64,000 nucleotides of DNA from Actinomadura rayongensis (GTDB lineage Bacteria > Actinomycetota > Actinomycetes > Streptosporangiales > Streptosporangiaceae). The position numbers were made by a program, and so were the translations under genes. Of this stretch, positions 20,510 to 27,708 are shown piece after piece (positions within the stretch are counted from its first letter, which is position 1; every line of letters begins with the position of its first letter). The DNA lies in NCBI RefSeq assembly GCF_009831215.1, contig NZ_WUTW01000001.1:1879423-1943422 (forward strand). The letters run 5' to 3'. The notes below the pieces were generated by a model. The model had not been told where the DNA came from. It saw nothing but the letters and a program-made list of their open reading frames with translations, and did no database searches.

Positions 20510-22351
20510 GTGTCCCACCAGGTTGCTGCGTCGTCCGCCTCTTCACACACCGACCAGGCCCCGACCAGCCACGCCGAACTCGTGGACTGGGTACGGGAGA
20601 TCGCCGAGCTGACCCAGCCGGACAGGATCGAATGGTGCGACGGCTCCGACGCGGAGTGGACGCGCCTGACGGACCTCCTCGTCGAGCAGGGCACCTTCAA
20701 GCGGCTCAACGACGCCAAACGTCCGAACAGCTTCTACGCCGCGTCCGACCCGAGCGACGTCGCCCGCGTCGAGGACCGCACCTTCATCTGTTCCGAGAAG
20801 GAGGAGGACGCGGGGCCGACCAACCACTGGGTCGCTCCGGCCGAGATGCGCCGCACCTTCGGCGAGATCTTCAAGGGCTCGATGAAGGGCCGCACCATGT
20901 ACGTGGTGCCGTTCTGCATGGGCCCGCTGGGCGGGAACATCTCCCAGCTGGGCGTCGAGATCACCGACTCGCCGTACGTCGTGGTCTCCATGCGCATCAT
21001 GACCCGGATGGGCGAGCCCGCGCTGCGGCTGATCGAGGAGCGCGGCTCGTTTGTGAAGGCCGTCCACTCGGTCGGCGCGCCGCTGGAGCCGGGGCAGCAG
21101 GACGTCCCGTGGCCGTGCAACTCCACCAAGTACATCTCGCACTTCCCCGAGACCCGTGAGATCTGGTCCTACGGCTCCGGGTACGGCGGCAACGCGCTGC
21201 TCGGCAAGAAGTGCTACGCGCTGCGCATCGCGTCCACGATGGCGCGCGACGAGGGCTGGCTCGCCGAGCACATGCTGATCCTCAAGCTGACCCCGCCGCA
21301 GGGCGAGGGCGAGGCGCGGTACGTCGCGGCGGCGTTCCCGTCGGCGTGCGGCAAGACCAACCTCGCGATGCTGGAGCCGACCGTCCCGGGCTGGAAGGTC
21401 GAGACCATCGGCGACGACATCGCCTGGATGCGGTTCGGCGAGGACGGCCGCCTCTACGCGATCAACCCCGAGGCGGGCTTCTTCGGCGTCGCGCCCGGCA
21501 CCGGCGCCGACACCAACGCCAACGCGGTCGAGACGTTCTGGGGCAACAGCATCTTCACGAACGTCGCGCTCACCGACGACGGCGACGTGTGGTGGGAGGG
21601 CCTCACCGAGCAGCCGCCCGCGCACCTCACCGACTGGAAGGGCAACGACTGGACGCCGGAGTCCGGCACCCCGGCCGCCCACCCGAACGCCCGCTTCACC
21701 ACCCCGGCCGGGCAGTGCCCGATCATCGCGCCGGAGTGGGAGGACCCGAAGGGCGTGCCGATCTCGGCGATCCTGTTCGGCGGGCGCCGGGCCTCGGCCG
21801 TCCCGCTCGTCACCGAGTCCTTCGACTGGCAGCAGGGCGTCTTCCTCGGCGCGAACATCGCCTCGGAGAAGACCGCCGCCGCCGAGGGCACGGTCGGCGA
21901 GCTGCGCCGCGACCCGTTCGCGATGCTGCCGTTCTGCGGCTACAACATGGGCGACTACTTCGGCCACTGGCTGAAGATCGGCCGCTCGACCGACGCCGAG
22001 AAGCTGCCGCGGATCTACTACGTCAACTGGTTCCGCAAGAACGCCGACGGCAAGTTCATCTGGCCGGGCTTCGGCGAGAACAGCCGCGTCCTGAAGTGGA
22101 TCGTGGAGCGCCTGAACGGCCGCGCCGACGCCGTGAAGACGCCGATCGGGCACCTGCCGACCCGCGCCGCCCTGGACACCGACGGCCTGGTCATCGACGA
22201 CGCCGACCTCGACACGCTGCTGTCGGTGGACGGCGAGGTCTGGAAGCAGGAGGCCGCCCTCGTCCCCGACCACTTCAACACCTTCGGCGACCACCTTCCG
22301 AAGGAGCTGTGGGACGAGTACAACGCGCTGGTGAACCGCCTGGCGGAGTGA
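20510..22351 (+). CDS. pckG: Phosphoenolpyruvate carboxykinase (GTP)
   Basis: Converts oxaloacetate and GTP to phosphoenolpyruvate, the entry step of gluconeogenesis. 613 residues, normal for the GTP class. It has the kinase P-loop SACGKTN (in [15 protein letters not shown]), [17 protein letters not shown] and the GHWLKIGR region. GTG 20510 is chosen because AAGGAG ends 6 bases upstream; a TTG at 20504 abuts that site. It is preceded by a DasR-like operator and closed by a textbook terminator. Confidence 0.97.
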   Translation: MSHQVAASSASSHTDQAPTSHAELVDWVREIAELTQPDRIEWCDGSDAEWTRLTDLLVEQGTFKRLNDAKRPNSFYAASDPSDVARVEDRTFICSEKEEDAGPTNHWVAPAEMRRTFGEIFKGSMKGRTMYVVPFCMGPLGGNISQLGVEITDSPYVVVSMRIMTRMGEPALRLIEERGSFVKAVHSVGAPLEPGQQDVPWPCNSTKYISHFPETREIWSYGSGYGGNALLGKKCYALRIASTMARDEGWLAEHMLILKLTPPQGEGEARYVAAAFPSACGKTNLAMLEPTVPGWKVETIGDDIAWMRFGEDGRLYAINPEAGFFGVAPGTGADTNANAVETFWGNSIFTNVALTDDGDVWWEGLTEQPPAHLTDWKGNDWTPESGTPAAHPNARFTTPAGQCPIIAPEWEDPKGVPISAILFGGRRASAVPLVTESFDWQQGVFLGANIASEKTAAAEGTVGELRRDPFAMLPFCGYNMGDYFGHWLKIGRSTDAEKLPRIYYVNWFRKNADGKFIWPGFGENSRVLKWIVERLNGRADAVKTPIGHLPTRAALDTDGLVIDDADLDTLLSVDGEVWKQEAALVPDHFNTFGDHLPKELWDEYNALVNRLAE

Positions 22352-22417
22352 CGCCGCGCACCGGATCCGGAACGGGACCGCGCCCCCTCGACGCAACTCG
22401 CCGCAGGGGACGCGGTC

Positions 22418-22440
22418 CCGTCCGTTTTCGGACGGTTTTT
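22418..22440 (+). terminator. Intrinsic terminator of pckG
   Basis: CCGTCCG (22418-22424), loop TTTT, CGGACGG (22429-22435), then TTTTT. A further 11-bp complementarity, ACGGGACCGCG upstream with CGCGGTCCCGT at 22411-22421, overlaps it and could form an alternative structure. Confidence 0.85.
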
Positions 22441-22503
22441 CATGTTCTAGCGCTCGGTGATCGGGTAGACCCTGTCCGCCCCTCCGCACCCACCCCTGGA
22501 GCC

Positions 22504-22692
22504 ATGATGGCCGTTGAATGGCGCACGTCGAGCCTCAGCCGGAGCGTCGGGAACTGCGTGGCGGTCGCCGCGCTGCCCGGCGGCGTCGGCGTCCGCGACA
22601 GCAAGGCCCCCGAGCAGGGCCACCTCCTGCTGTCGCGCCGCGTGCTGGCCGGCGTCCTCGCCCGGATGAAGGACGGTGACCTCCGCCCCTAG
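22504..22692 (+). CDS. DUF397 domain protein, orphan
   Basis: A 62-residue DUF397 protein: WRTSSLSRSVGNCVAVA followed by GVGVRDSKAPEQG, the hallmark of this actinomycete-specific family. Members usually sit next to an XRE-type helix-turn-helix partner (BldB/WhiJ-like systems affecting development); no partner is adjacent here. Two consecutive ATG codons (22504, 22507) are possible starts. It is convergent with the large ATPase gene, with a strong hairpin between. Confidence 0.8.
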   Translation: MMAVEWRTSSLSRSVGNCVAVAALPGGVGVRDSKAPEQGHLLLSRRVLAGVLARMKDGDLRP

Positions 22693-22699
22693 CTCCCGG

Positions 22700-22725
22700 C
22701 GCCGGGGCCCGCGCGGGCCCCGGCG
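22700..22725. terminator. Bidirectional terminator hairpin
   Basis: CGCCGGGGCCC (22700-22710), loop GCGC, GGGCCCCGGCG (22715-22725): a perfect 11-bp stem filling the gap between the convergent DUF397 and ATPase genes. Confidence 0.7.
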
Positions 22726-25700
22726 TCACCCGGCGGGCGTGACCGCGACGAGGTCCGTCACGCGGGCGCGCAGGAAGTCGTGGTAGATCGGGACGGCCGT
22801 CCGCAGCGTCCCCTCCGGCGTGTACGCCAGGTACGCGCGGTCGACCAGTTCCGCGAGCGCCGCCTCCCCGCCCGCCCGCACCGCCCGGTGCACCGACAGC
22901 GTCTTCCCCGTCGTCGGCATCTGCGCGAACTGGACGAGGATCCGCCGCTCGTCCACGCCGAACAGGTCGTGCCGCCGCCGCTCCTGCGCGTCGAGTTCGG
23001 CGCCGTCGTCGATGACGGTGCTGAGGTGCGGGTCCTCGACCACGAGCCGGTCCAGGTACCGGCGGACGTCCTGCGCCGTGACCAGCCGCGTCCCGGCCCG
23101 GTCGTCGTGGACGTGCCCGTCCAGCCCGTTGCGCAGCCGCGCCCAGAAGTACGGGCGCAGCCCGATGCGCGGGACGATCTCGGTCGCGAAGTGGCGCGGC
23201 GCGACCCCCGCCCGGCGCGGCCATACGACGCGCGGCCCGGCCGAGCGGTCGGCGAGCGGGCCGAAGAAGTACGTGACGCCGTCGGCCCAGGACAGGTCGG
23301 CGGGGCACTCGACGGCCTGCCACGTCTTGAACTCGTGGACGGACCGGTGGAAGCGCTGCACCGTCCCGATCAGCACGAGGTTGCGGGGGGCGAGGTTGCC
23401 GAGCCGGCCCGCCGTCCGGCGGCCCGCGCCGCCCTGCTCGGGCAGCAGCAGGACGTCCAGCTCGTCCAGCACGACCGCGACCGGCTTACCGCCGTCGAGG
23501 GCGTCGTCCAGGTCGGCCAGCAGCTCCACGACGTCGCCCTCGGACGGGTCGAGCGCGATGCCCAGCTCGCGGCGGGCCTGGCGGGCGATCGTCCGGCAGA
23601 CCGAGCGGTTCCAGGCGGCGGCGTCGGTCACCGAGGTCGGCGTGTCGCCGAGGTCGATCCAGAGCCGTCCGCGCAGCCGGTCGTCCCGGCTGATCTGGTA
23701 GGCCAGCGACGACTTCCCGGCCCGCCGGGTGCCGAACACGAGGCTCCCGGCGCGCGGCCCCGACCCGCCGATGACGCGCCGCAGCCGGGCGAGCTGCTGC
23801 TCGCGGCCCCGGAACAGGTCGGCGGGCAGCGCGGGGAGCGTGACGTCGGCGCCCTCGTCCAGCGGAGACCGGACGGCGTCCAGCGGCACGCGCTCCGACC
23901 CGACCGTGAGCCGGCCGTCGGAGGTCGTCGGGCGGACGGCGCAGTAGTTGAACGCGCCCTCCTGCTCCACCGCGCACGGCGCGAGCCGGATCGGCTCGTC
24001 ATCCAGCCGCACGTACAGCCCGGCGTGCGGGGACAGGTTCGTCAGCAGGACGCGCGGGGACTCGAAGTCGTCCACCCGGACGACCAGCAGGTGCGCGGTG
24101 TCGGTCTGGTCCTCGATCGCGTCGGCCAGCCGCCGCCGGACCGCCGCGTCGAGCGCGGGCGGCAGCGTCAGCGCCTGCGCCATGCGCGCGGACTGGCCGG
24201 GGTCGTGCAGCAGCGGGCCGAGCGCGTCGGCCAGCTCGCCGAGGACGGCGGGCGCGACGGCCGGGCCCCGGTAGAGCTGCGCGAACCGGGGCGGCAGCGG
24301 GACGTTCCGCACCGCCATGTCCGAGCTGTGGCGCCGCGTCCCGGTCATGACGGGCTCCTGGCGCGGACGCAGCAGCGTCAGCAGGTCCACGACGTCGGCG
24401 GCGGTGACCGCGACGCCGTTCGGCGGGTCCAGCGCGGGCCGGGCCACCCAGCGGATCCACGGGATGCGCTCGGCCAGCCGCTCCCACTCCGGGCGCACCG
24501 CCTTCGGCAGCGCCTGCTCCGACAGGGTCGGCTCGCGCCGCTGCGGCTGCCGCGTGCGGCCGAGGTACTCGCGCAGGTGCCGGACGATCCGCTGCCACGC
24601 CCACGGCCACGTCTCGGTGGACGCCTGGTTGAGCGCGACGAGGTAGGCGGTCAGCGCGTCGGCGAAGACGGCCGGGTCGGTGGCCTTGCGCTTGAACCGC
24701 CGTTCCAGCTCGCGTTCCAGGACGAGCAGCGCGACGGCCTGCGTCCCGTAGTGCCGGTCCTCCAGGTCCTCGACGCCGACGCGGGGGAGCGCGCTCTGCA
24801 CGGCGGGCAGCGTCGGCGGGTCGGACTGGTTGCGCAGGGCGGTCGCGACGACGTGGTCGACGGCGTCCCGGTCGAGCGGCGTGCGGCGCGCGCCGAGCCA
24901 TTCCACGGCGCGCCGCCGGGTGGCCGCGACCGCCGCGTCCGACCCGGCCCAGGTGTCGTGGGCGGCGACGGCGTGTCCGGCGATGCCCGCGGTGAGGACG
25001 ATGAGCCGGTCCAGGGCGGCCCGGGTGTCGGCGCCCGGGGCGGTGTCGTGGACGAGCGTCAGCCCGTCCGCGCGCAGGGCCACCCGGCGGACCGCGCCCC
25101 GGGGCGGCGCGGCGGGGTCGAGCGTGACCGCCCAGCCGCGGACGTCGCGGGCGACGAGCACGCCACCGACGAGGGTCCAGCCAGCGTCCTGCTGGACGAG
25201 GAGGCCGTCCGGCCCGTCCGGCGGGACGGCGATGCCGCCGGCCAGCGCGAGCGGCGCGCCGATCGGGACGACCGGGCCGCCGTCCTTGGCCGTCGAGCGC
25301 GCGCCTTCCAGCGCCGGGGACGCGGCGTCCAGGACGTGGACGGTCCCGCAGGCGGCGCTCCGGTCCCACACGAACGCCATCGAACCGTCCGCCGGGACGT
25401 AGGTCTGGGGCGCCCGGTCGCCGACGCGGCGGTAGAACGTCCCGTCGTCGCGGGCGGCGGCCGTGAACAGCGGCTGCTTCGCCAGGACGGCGGTGAGGGC
25501 GGCGATCGCGGCGGGTGCCGTCCGGGTGAACAGGGCCAGCAGGAGCAGCAGCTCGGTCGCGGCCACGGCCGGCGCGACCGGCGTCCCGGACCGGTGGTGC
25601 TCCACGACGCAGGGGCCGGCGGCGTCGTCGGTCCGGAGCGCGACCGAGGCGAGCGCGGCGGGCTCGGCCCAGCGCGGCGGCGCGAGCGCGGCGTCGTACC

Positions 25701-25992
25701 AGGCGCGCTGCGGCGCGACGACGGTCCCGGTCGCGGTGCGGACCGTCCAGACCGGGCCGGCGGGCTCGGCGGGCGGCAGGGCCGCCAGCCGGGCGAGGAC
25801 GTCCCCGGCCGGGACGGCGTCGGCGAACCCGGCGAGCAGCGGATGGTCGACGTCGATCATGACCAGGCGCCGTTCCGCCGCCGTGTCCCACACGGCCAGC
25901 ACCGACACGGTCGCCCAGGCCAGCACGGACGGCTTGGCGGCGCAGAACTTCCATCCGTGCAGGACGGCCGCCAGCCGGTCGAAGCCCGTCAC
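22726..25992 (-). CDS. 1088-residue P-loop ATPase, partner of the NYN protein
   Basis: Three parts are visible. Residues 1 to about 350 are strand-rich with a VxVWDTA-like opening and no recognised family. A helical middle follows. The C-terminal third is an AAA/STAND-type NTPase: FRGREQQLARLRRVI, Walker A FGTRRAGKSS with Lys760, Walker B VAVVLDELDVLL, then a helical tail. A 100-residue strand-rich module (LLVVRVDDFESPRVLLTN onward) precedes the NTPase. The GTG at 25992 overlaps the stop of the upstream NYN/ATPase gene (GTGA), so the two are translationally coupled. No signal peptide or membrane helix is evident. I do not recognise the full-length protein. Architecture and pairing resemble conflict or signalling NTPases, but that is inference. 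Confidence 0.75.
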   Translation of the reverse strand: MTGFDRLAAVLHGWKFCAAKPSVLAWATVSVLAVWDTAAERRLVMIDVDHPLLAGFADAVPAGDVLARLAALPPAEPAGPVWTVRTATGTVVAPQRAWYDAALAPPRWAEPAALASVALRTDDAAGPCVVEHHRSGTPVAPAVAATELLLLLALFTRTAPAAIAALTAVLAKQPLFTAAARDDGTFYRRVGDRAPQTYVPADGSMAFVWDRSAACGTVHVLDAASPALEGARSTAKDGGPVVPIGAPLALAGGIAVPPDGPDGLLVQQDAGWTLVGGVLVARDVRGWAVTLDPAAPPRGAVRRVALRADGLTLVHDTAPGADTRAALDRLIVLTAGIAGHAVAAHDTWAGSDAAVAATRRRAVEWLGARRTPLDRDAVDHVVATALRNQSDPPTLPAVQSALPRVGVEDLEDRHYGTQAVALLVLERELERRFKRKATDPAVFADALTAYLVALNQASTETWPWAWQRIVRHLREYLGRTRQPQRREPTLSEQALPKAVRPEWERLAERIPWIRWVARPALDPPNGVAVTAADVVDLLTLLRPRQEPVMTGTRRHSSDMAVRNVPLPPRFAQLYRGPAVAPAVLGELADALGPLLHDPGQSARMAQALTLPPALDAAVRRRLADAIEDQTDTAHLLVVRVDDFESPRVLLTNLSPHAGLYVRLDDEPIRLAPCAVEQEGAFNYCAVRPTTSDGRLTVGSERVPLDAVRSPLDEGADVTLPALPADLFRGREQQLARLRRVIGGSGPRAGSLVFGTRRAGKSSLAYQISRDDRLRGRLWIDLGDTPTSVTDAAAWNRSVCRTIARQARRELGIALDPSEGDVVELLADLDDALDGGKPVAVVLDELDVLLLPEQGGAGRRTAGRLGNLAPRNLVLIGTVQRFHRSVHEFKTWQAVECPADLSWADGVTYFFGPLADRSAGPRVVWPRRAGVAPRHFATEIVPRIGLRPYFWARLRNGLDGHVHDDRAGTRLVTAQDVRRYLDRLVVEDPHLSTVIDDGAELDAQERRRHDLFGVDERRILVQFAQMPTTGKTLSVHRAVRAGGEAALAELVDRAYLAYTPEGTLRTAVPIYHDFLRARVTDLVAVTPAG

Positions 25993-27482
25993 CGCTCGCC
26001 GCCGGGCGGGTTGCGGCGCCGCACCTCCGGCGGGCGCCGCTCCTTGAACGTGTGCTCGATCAGCCGGCCCTCGCCCGCCAGGCGCCGCCGCAGCGCCGTC
26101 GACGCCGCCCACGGCGTGCAGACGGTGACCTGGTCCAGCGCGCCGACGACGTCGAGGATGAACGGCGCGTCGGCGTCGCCGGTGGCGAGCACGAACCGGG
26201 CCAGCGGGTTGCGCTGCGCCTCCCGGGCGACCTCGGCGGTCATGAGGTTGTCGTCGCTGCCGTTCTTCCCGCTGCGCGCCTTCTTGCGCAGCGGCGCGGG
26301 CGGGTACAGGCGGCGGCCGGGCGTCGCGGCGCCGACCGTCCGGTCGATGCGCTCCTGCGACCGGCCGACGAGCCACACGTCGTCGGCGGCGACGCGGTGG
26401 GCCGCGCACAGCCGCCGCAGCCAGGCGCCGACGCGCGGTTGCAGGTAGGCGTCGACGTCGCCGCCGTAGCGGTCCGGCGCGACCTCGGCGTGCCGCTGGA
26501 ACGGCATCCGCAGGTTCTCGGTGTCCACGACGAGGAACCGGCGGGTCAGCAGGTCCCGGACGAGCGGCGCCGGACGGCCCGGATCGTCGAACGCGTGCGG
26601 CAGCCCGAACGCGGCGGGCTCGCGCAGCCGGTCCAGCTCCCGCACCAGGTAGTCGAGCGGCGCGCCGCCGAGCACCCGGACCTCGGGCCGCGCCGCGAGG
26701 CTCGGCAGCAGCCCGGCGTCCAGCAGGGCGGGCAGGCGGCCCTCGCGGACGTCGCGCTCGGCGTCGGGCGTCCAGCCGCCGTGCGCGTGCGCCGCCGCCG
26801 CGGCCTCCCGCAGCAGCCAGGGCCAGCCGCCGCACGCGTCCGCCGCCTTGCGGGCGTCGGCGGCGGCCAGGCCCGCGCCGCGCAGCAGCGCCTCGCTCTC
26901 GGCGCGGCCGAGCAGCGGGAAGCGCTCGGCGGTGAAGGCGCGCGTGACCAGCCGGGACAGCCGCTCGAACGTCGGCCGCTGGACGGCCCGGGTGAAGTAC
27001 TCGAGGTCGGTGACGTCCGGCAGCGAGGTGACGAGCACGAGGCCGAGGCAGGCGGCGCCCGCGCGGGTCGTGGCCTGGCCGAGGCAGAACCGGACGAGCT
27101 GGTCCAGCACCTCGTAGCAGCAGTCGGGGACGGTCGTGCCGCGCCCGTCGACGGCGGCGTCCCAGTCGTCCACGACGAGAACCGGGCCGTGGTCGAGGAG
27201 GTCGAGACGGTCCTCCAGGTCGTCCAGGGGGTCGCCGCCGGTCGGTTCCACGTCCAGCACGGCGAACAGGTCGGCCCACACCTCGTCCATCGACCGGGCC
27301 CGCGCGACGCGGCGGACGTCCCACAGCGCGACGGCCTTCGGGTCGGCGTCGGCGAGGCTCCGGAACCAGGTCGTCTTCCCGGTGCCGCGCGCGCCCACGA
27401 CGGCGGCGTGGACGAACCCGCCCCGCCGCGTCACCGCGTCCCACCACCGCGCGACCGCGCCTTCCGACGATTCCGACGACAT
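25989..27482 (-). CDS. P-loop ATPase fused to NYN nuclease-like domain
   Basis: 497 residues. The N-terminal half is an AAA/STAND-like NTPase with Walker A GARGTGKTT (residues 30-38) and Walker B VLVVDDWD. The C-terminal part from about residue 316 looks like a NYN (PIN-like, LabA/N4BP1-type) domain: FLVVDTENL with Asp320, a basic loop ending GKNGSDDNLM, and FVLATGDADAPF with Asp436 and Asp438. These are the acidic metal-binding positions expected of an active RNase of this fold. The ATG at 27482 starts MSSESSEGAV just before the ATPase; the frame is open further upstream but without domain content. First gene of a two-gene operon, divergent from the ClpC-like gene. Domain assignment is by motif reading only. 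Confidence 0.75.
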   Translation of the reverse strand: MSSESSEGAVARWWDAVTRRGGFVHAAVVGARGTGKTTWFRSLADADPKAVALWDVRRVARARSMDEVWADLFAVLDVEPTGGDPLDDLEDRLDLLDHGPVLVVDDWDAAVDGRGTTVPDCCYEVLDQLVRFCLGQATTRAGAACLGLVLVTSLPDVTDLEYFTRAVQRPTFERLSRLVTRAFTAERFPLLGRAESEALLRGAGLAAADARKAADACGGWPWLLREAAAAAHAHGGWTPDAERDVREGRLPALLDAGLLPSLAARPEVRVLGGAPLDYLVRELDRLREPAAFGLPHAFDDPGRPAPLVRDLLTRRFLVVDTENLRMPFQRHAEVAPDRYGGDVDAYLQPRVGAWLRRLCAAHRVAADDVWLVGRSQERIDRTVGAATPGRRLYPPAPLRKKARSGKNGSDDNLMTAEVAREAQRNPLARFVLATGDADAPFILDVVGALDQVTVCTPWAASTALRRRLAGEGRLIEHTFKERRPPEVRRRNPPGGER

Positions 27483-27523
27483 CGGACTACTCCCTGTGAA
27501 CGTGCGGGTTGGCGGGGAGATGC

Positions 27524-27577
27524 ACACCTTATGGGTGTCCGGTGGGAAACGGCCGTCCGCTTCCGCGCGGACGGCCG
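27524..27577. promoter_or_regulatory. Inverted repeats in the divergent NYN/Clp spacer
   Basis: ACACC-ttatg-GGTGT (27524-27538) and a perfect 11-bp hairpin, CGGCCGTCCGC (27550-27560), loop TTCCGC, GCGGACGGCCG (27567-27577), lie between the two divergent genes. They may be operators or a shared leader structure. A TAAAAT at about 27628 could be the -10 of the rightward gene. Confidence 0.4.
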
Positions 27578-27708
27578 GTTCCGGAAAAAGCCCGGACACG
27601 ACGACAGAGCGATCGGGCCGCCGGGGGTAAAATCCCGCGCCCGACCCCGGGGGAAAGGGGGAGAATGCTTGGTTTTATCCGTGCGCGGCTGCGGCGAGGA
27701 CCGTCCGC

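Noticed and set aside
22780..26448. Very long plus-strand open frame (over 1200 codons) opposite the ATPase gene
   Set aside because: Low-complexity Arg/Gly/Ala/Pro translation with no domains; such antisense frames are a by-product of extreme third-position GC. The minus-strand frame carries clear P-loop motifs.
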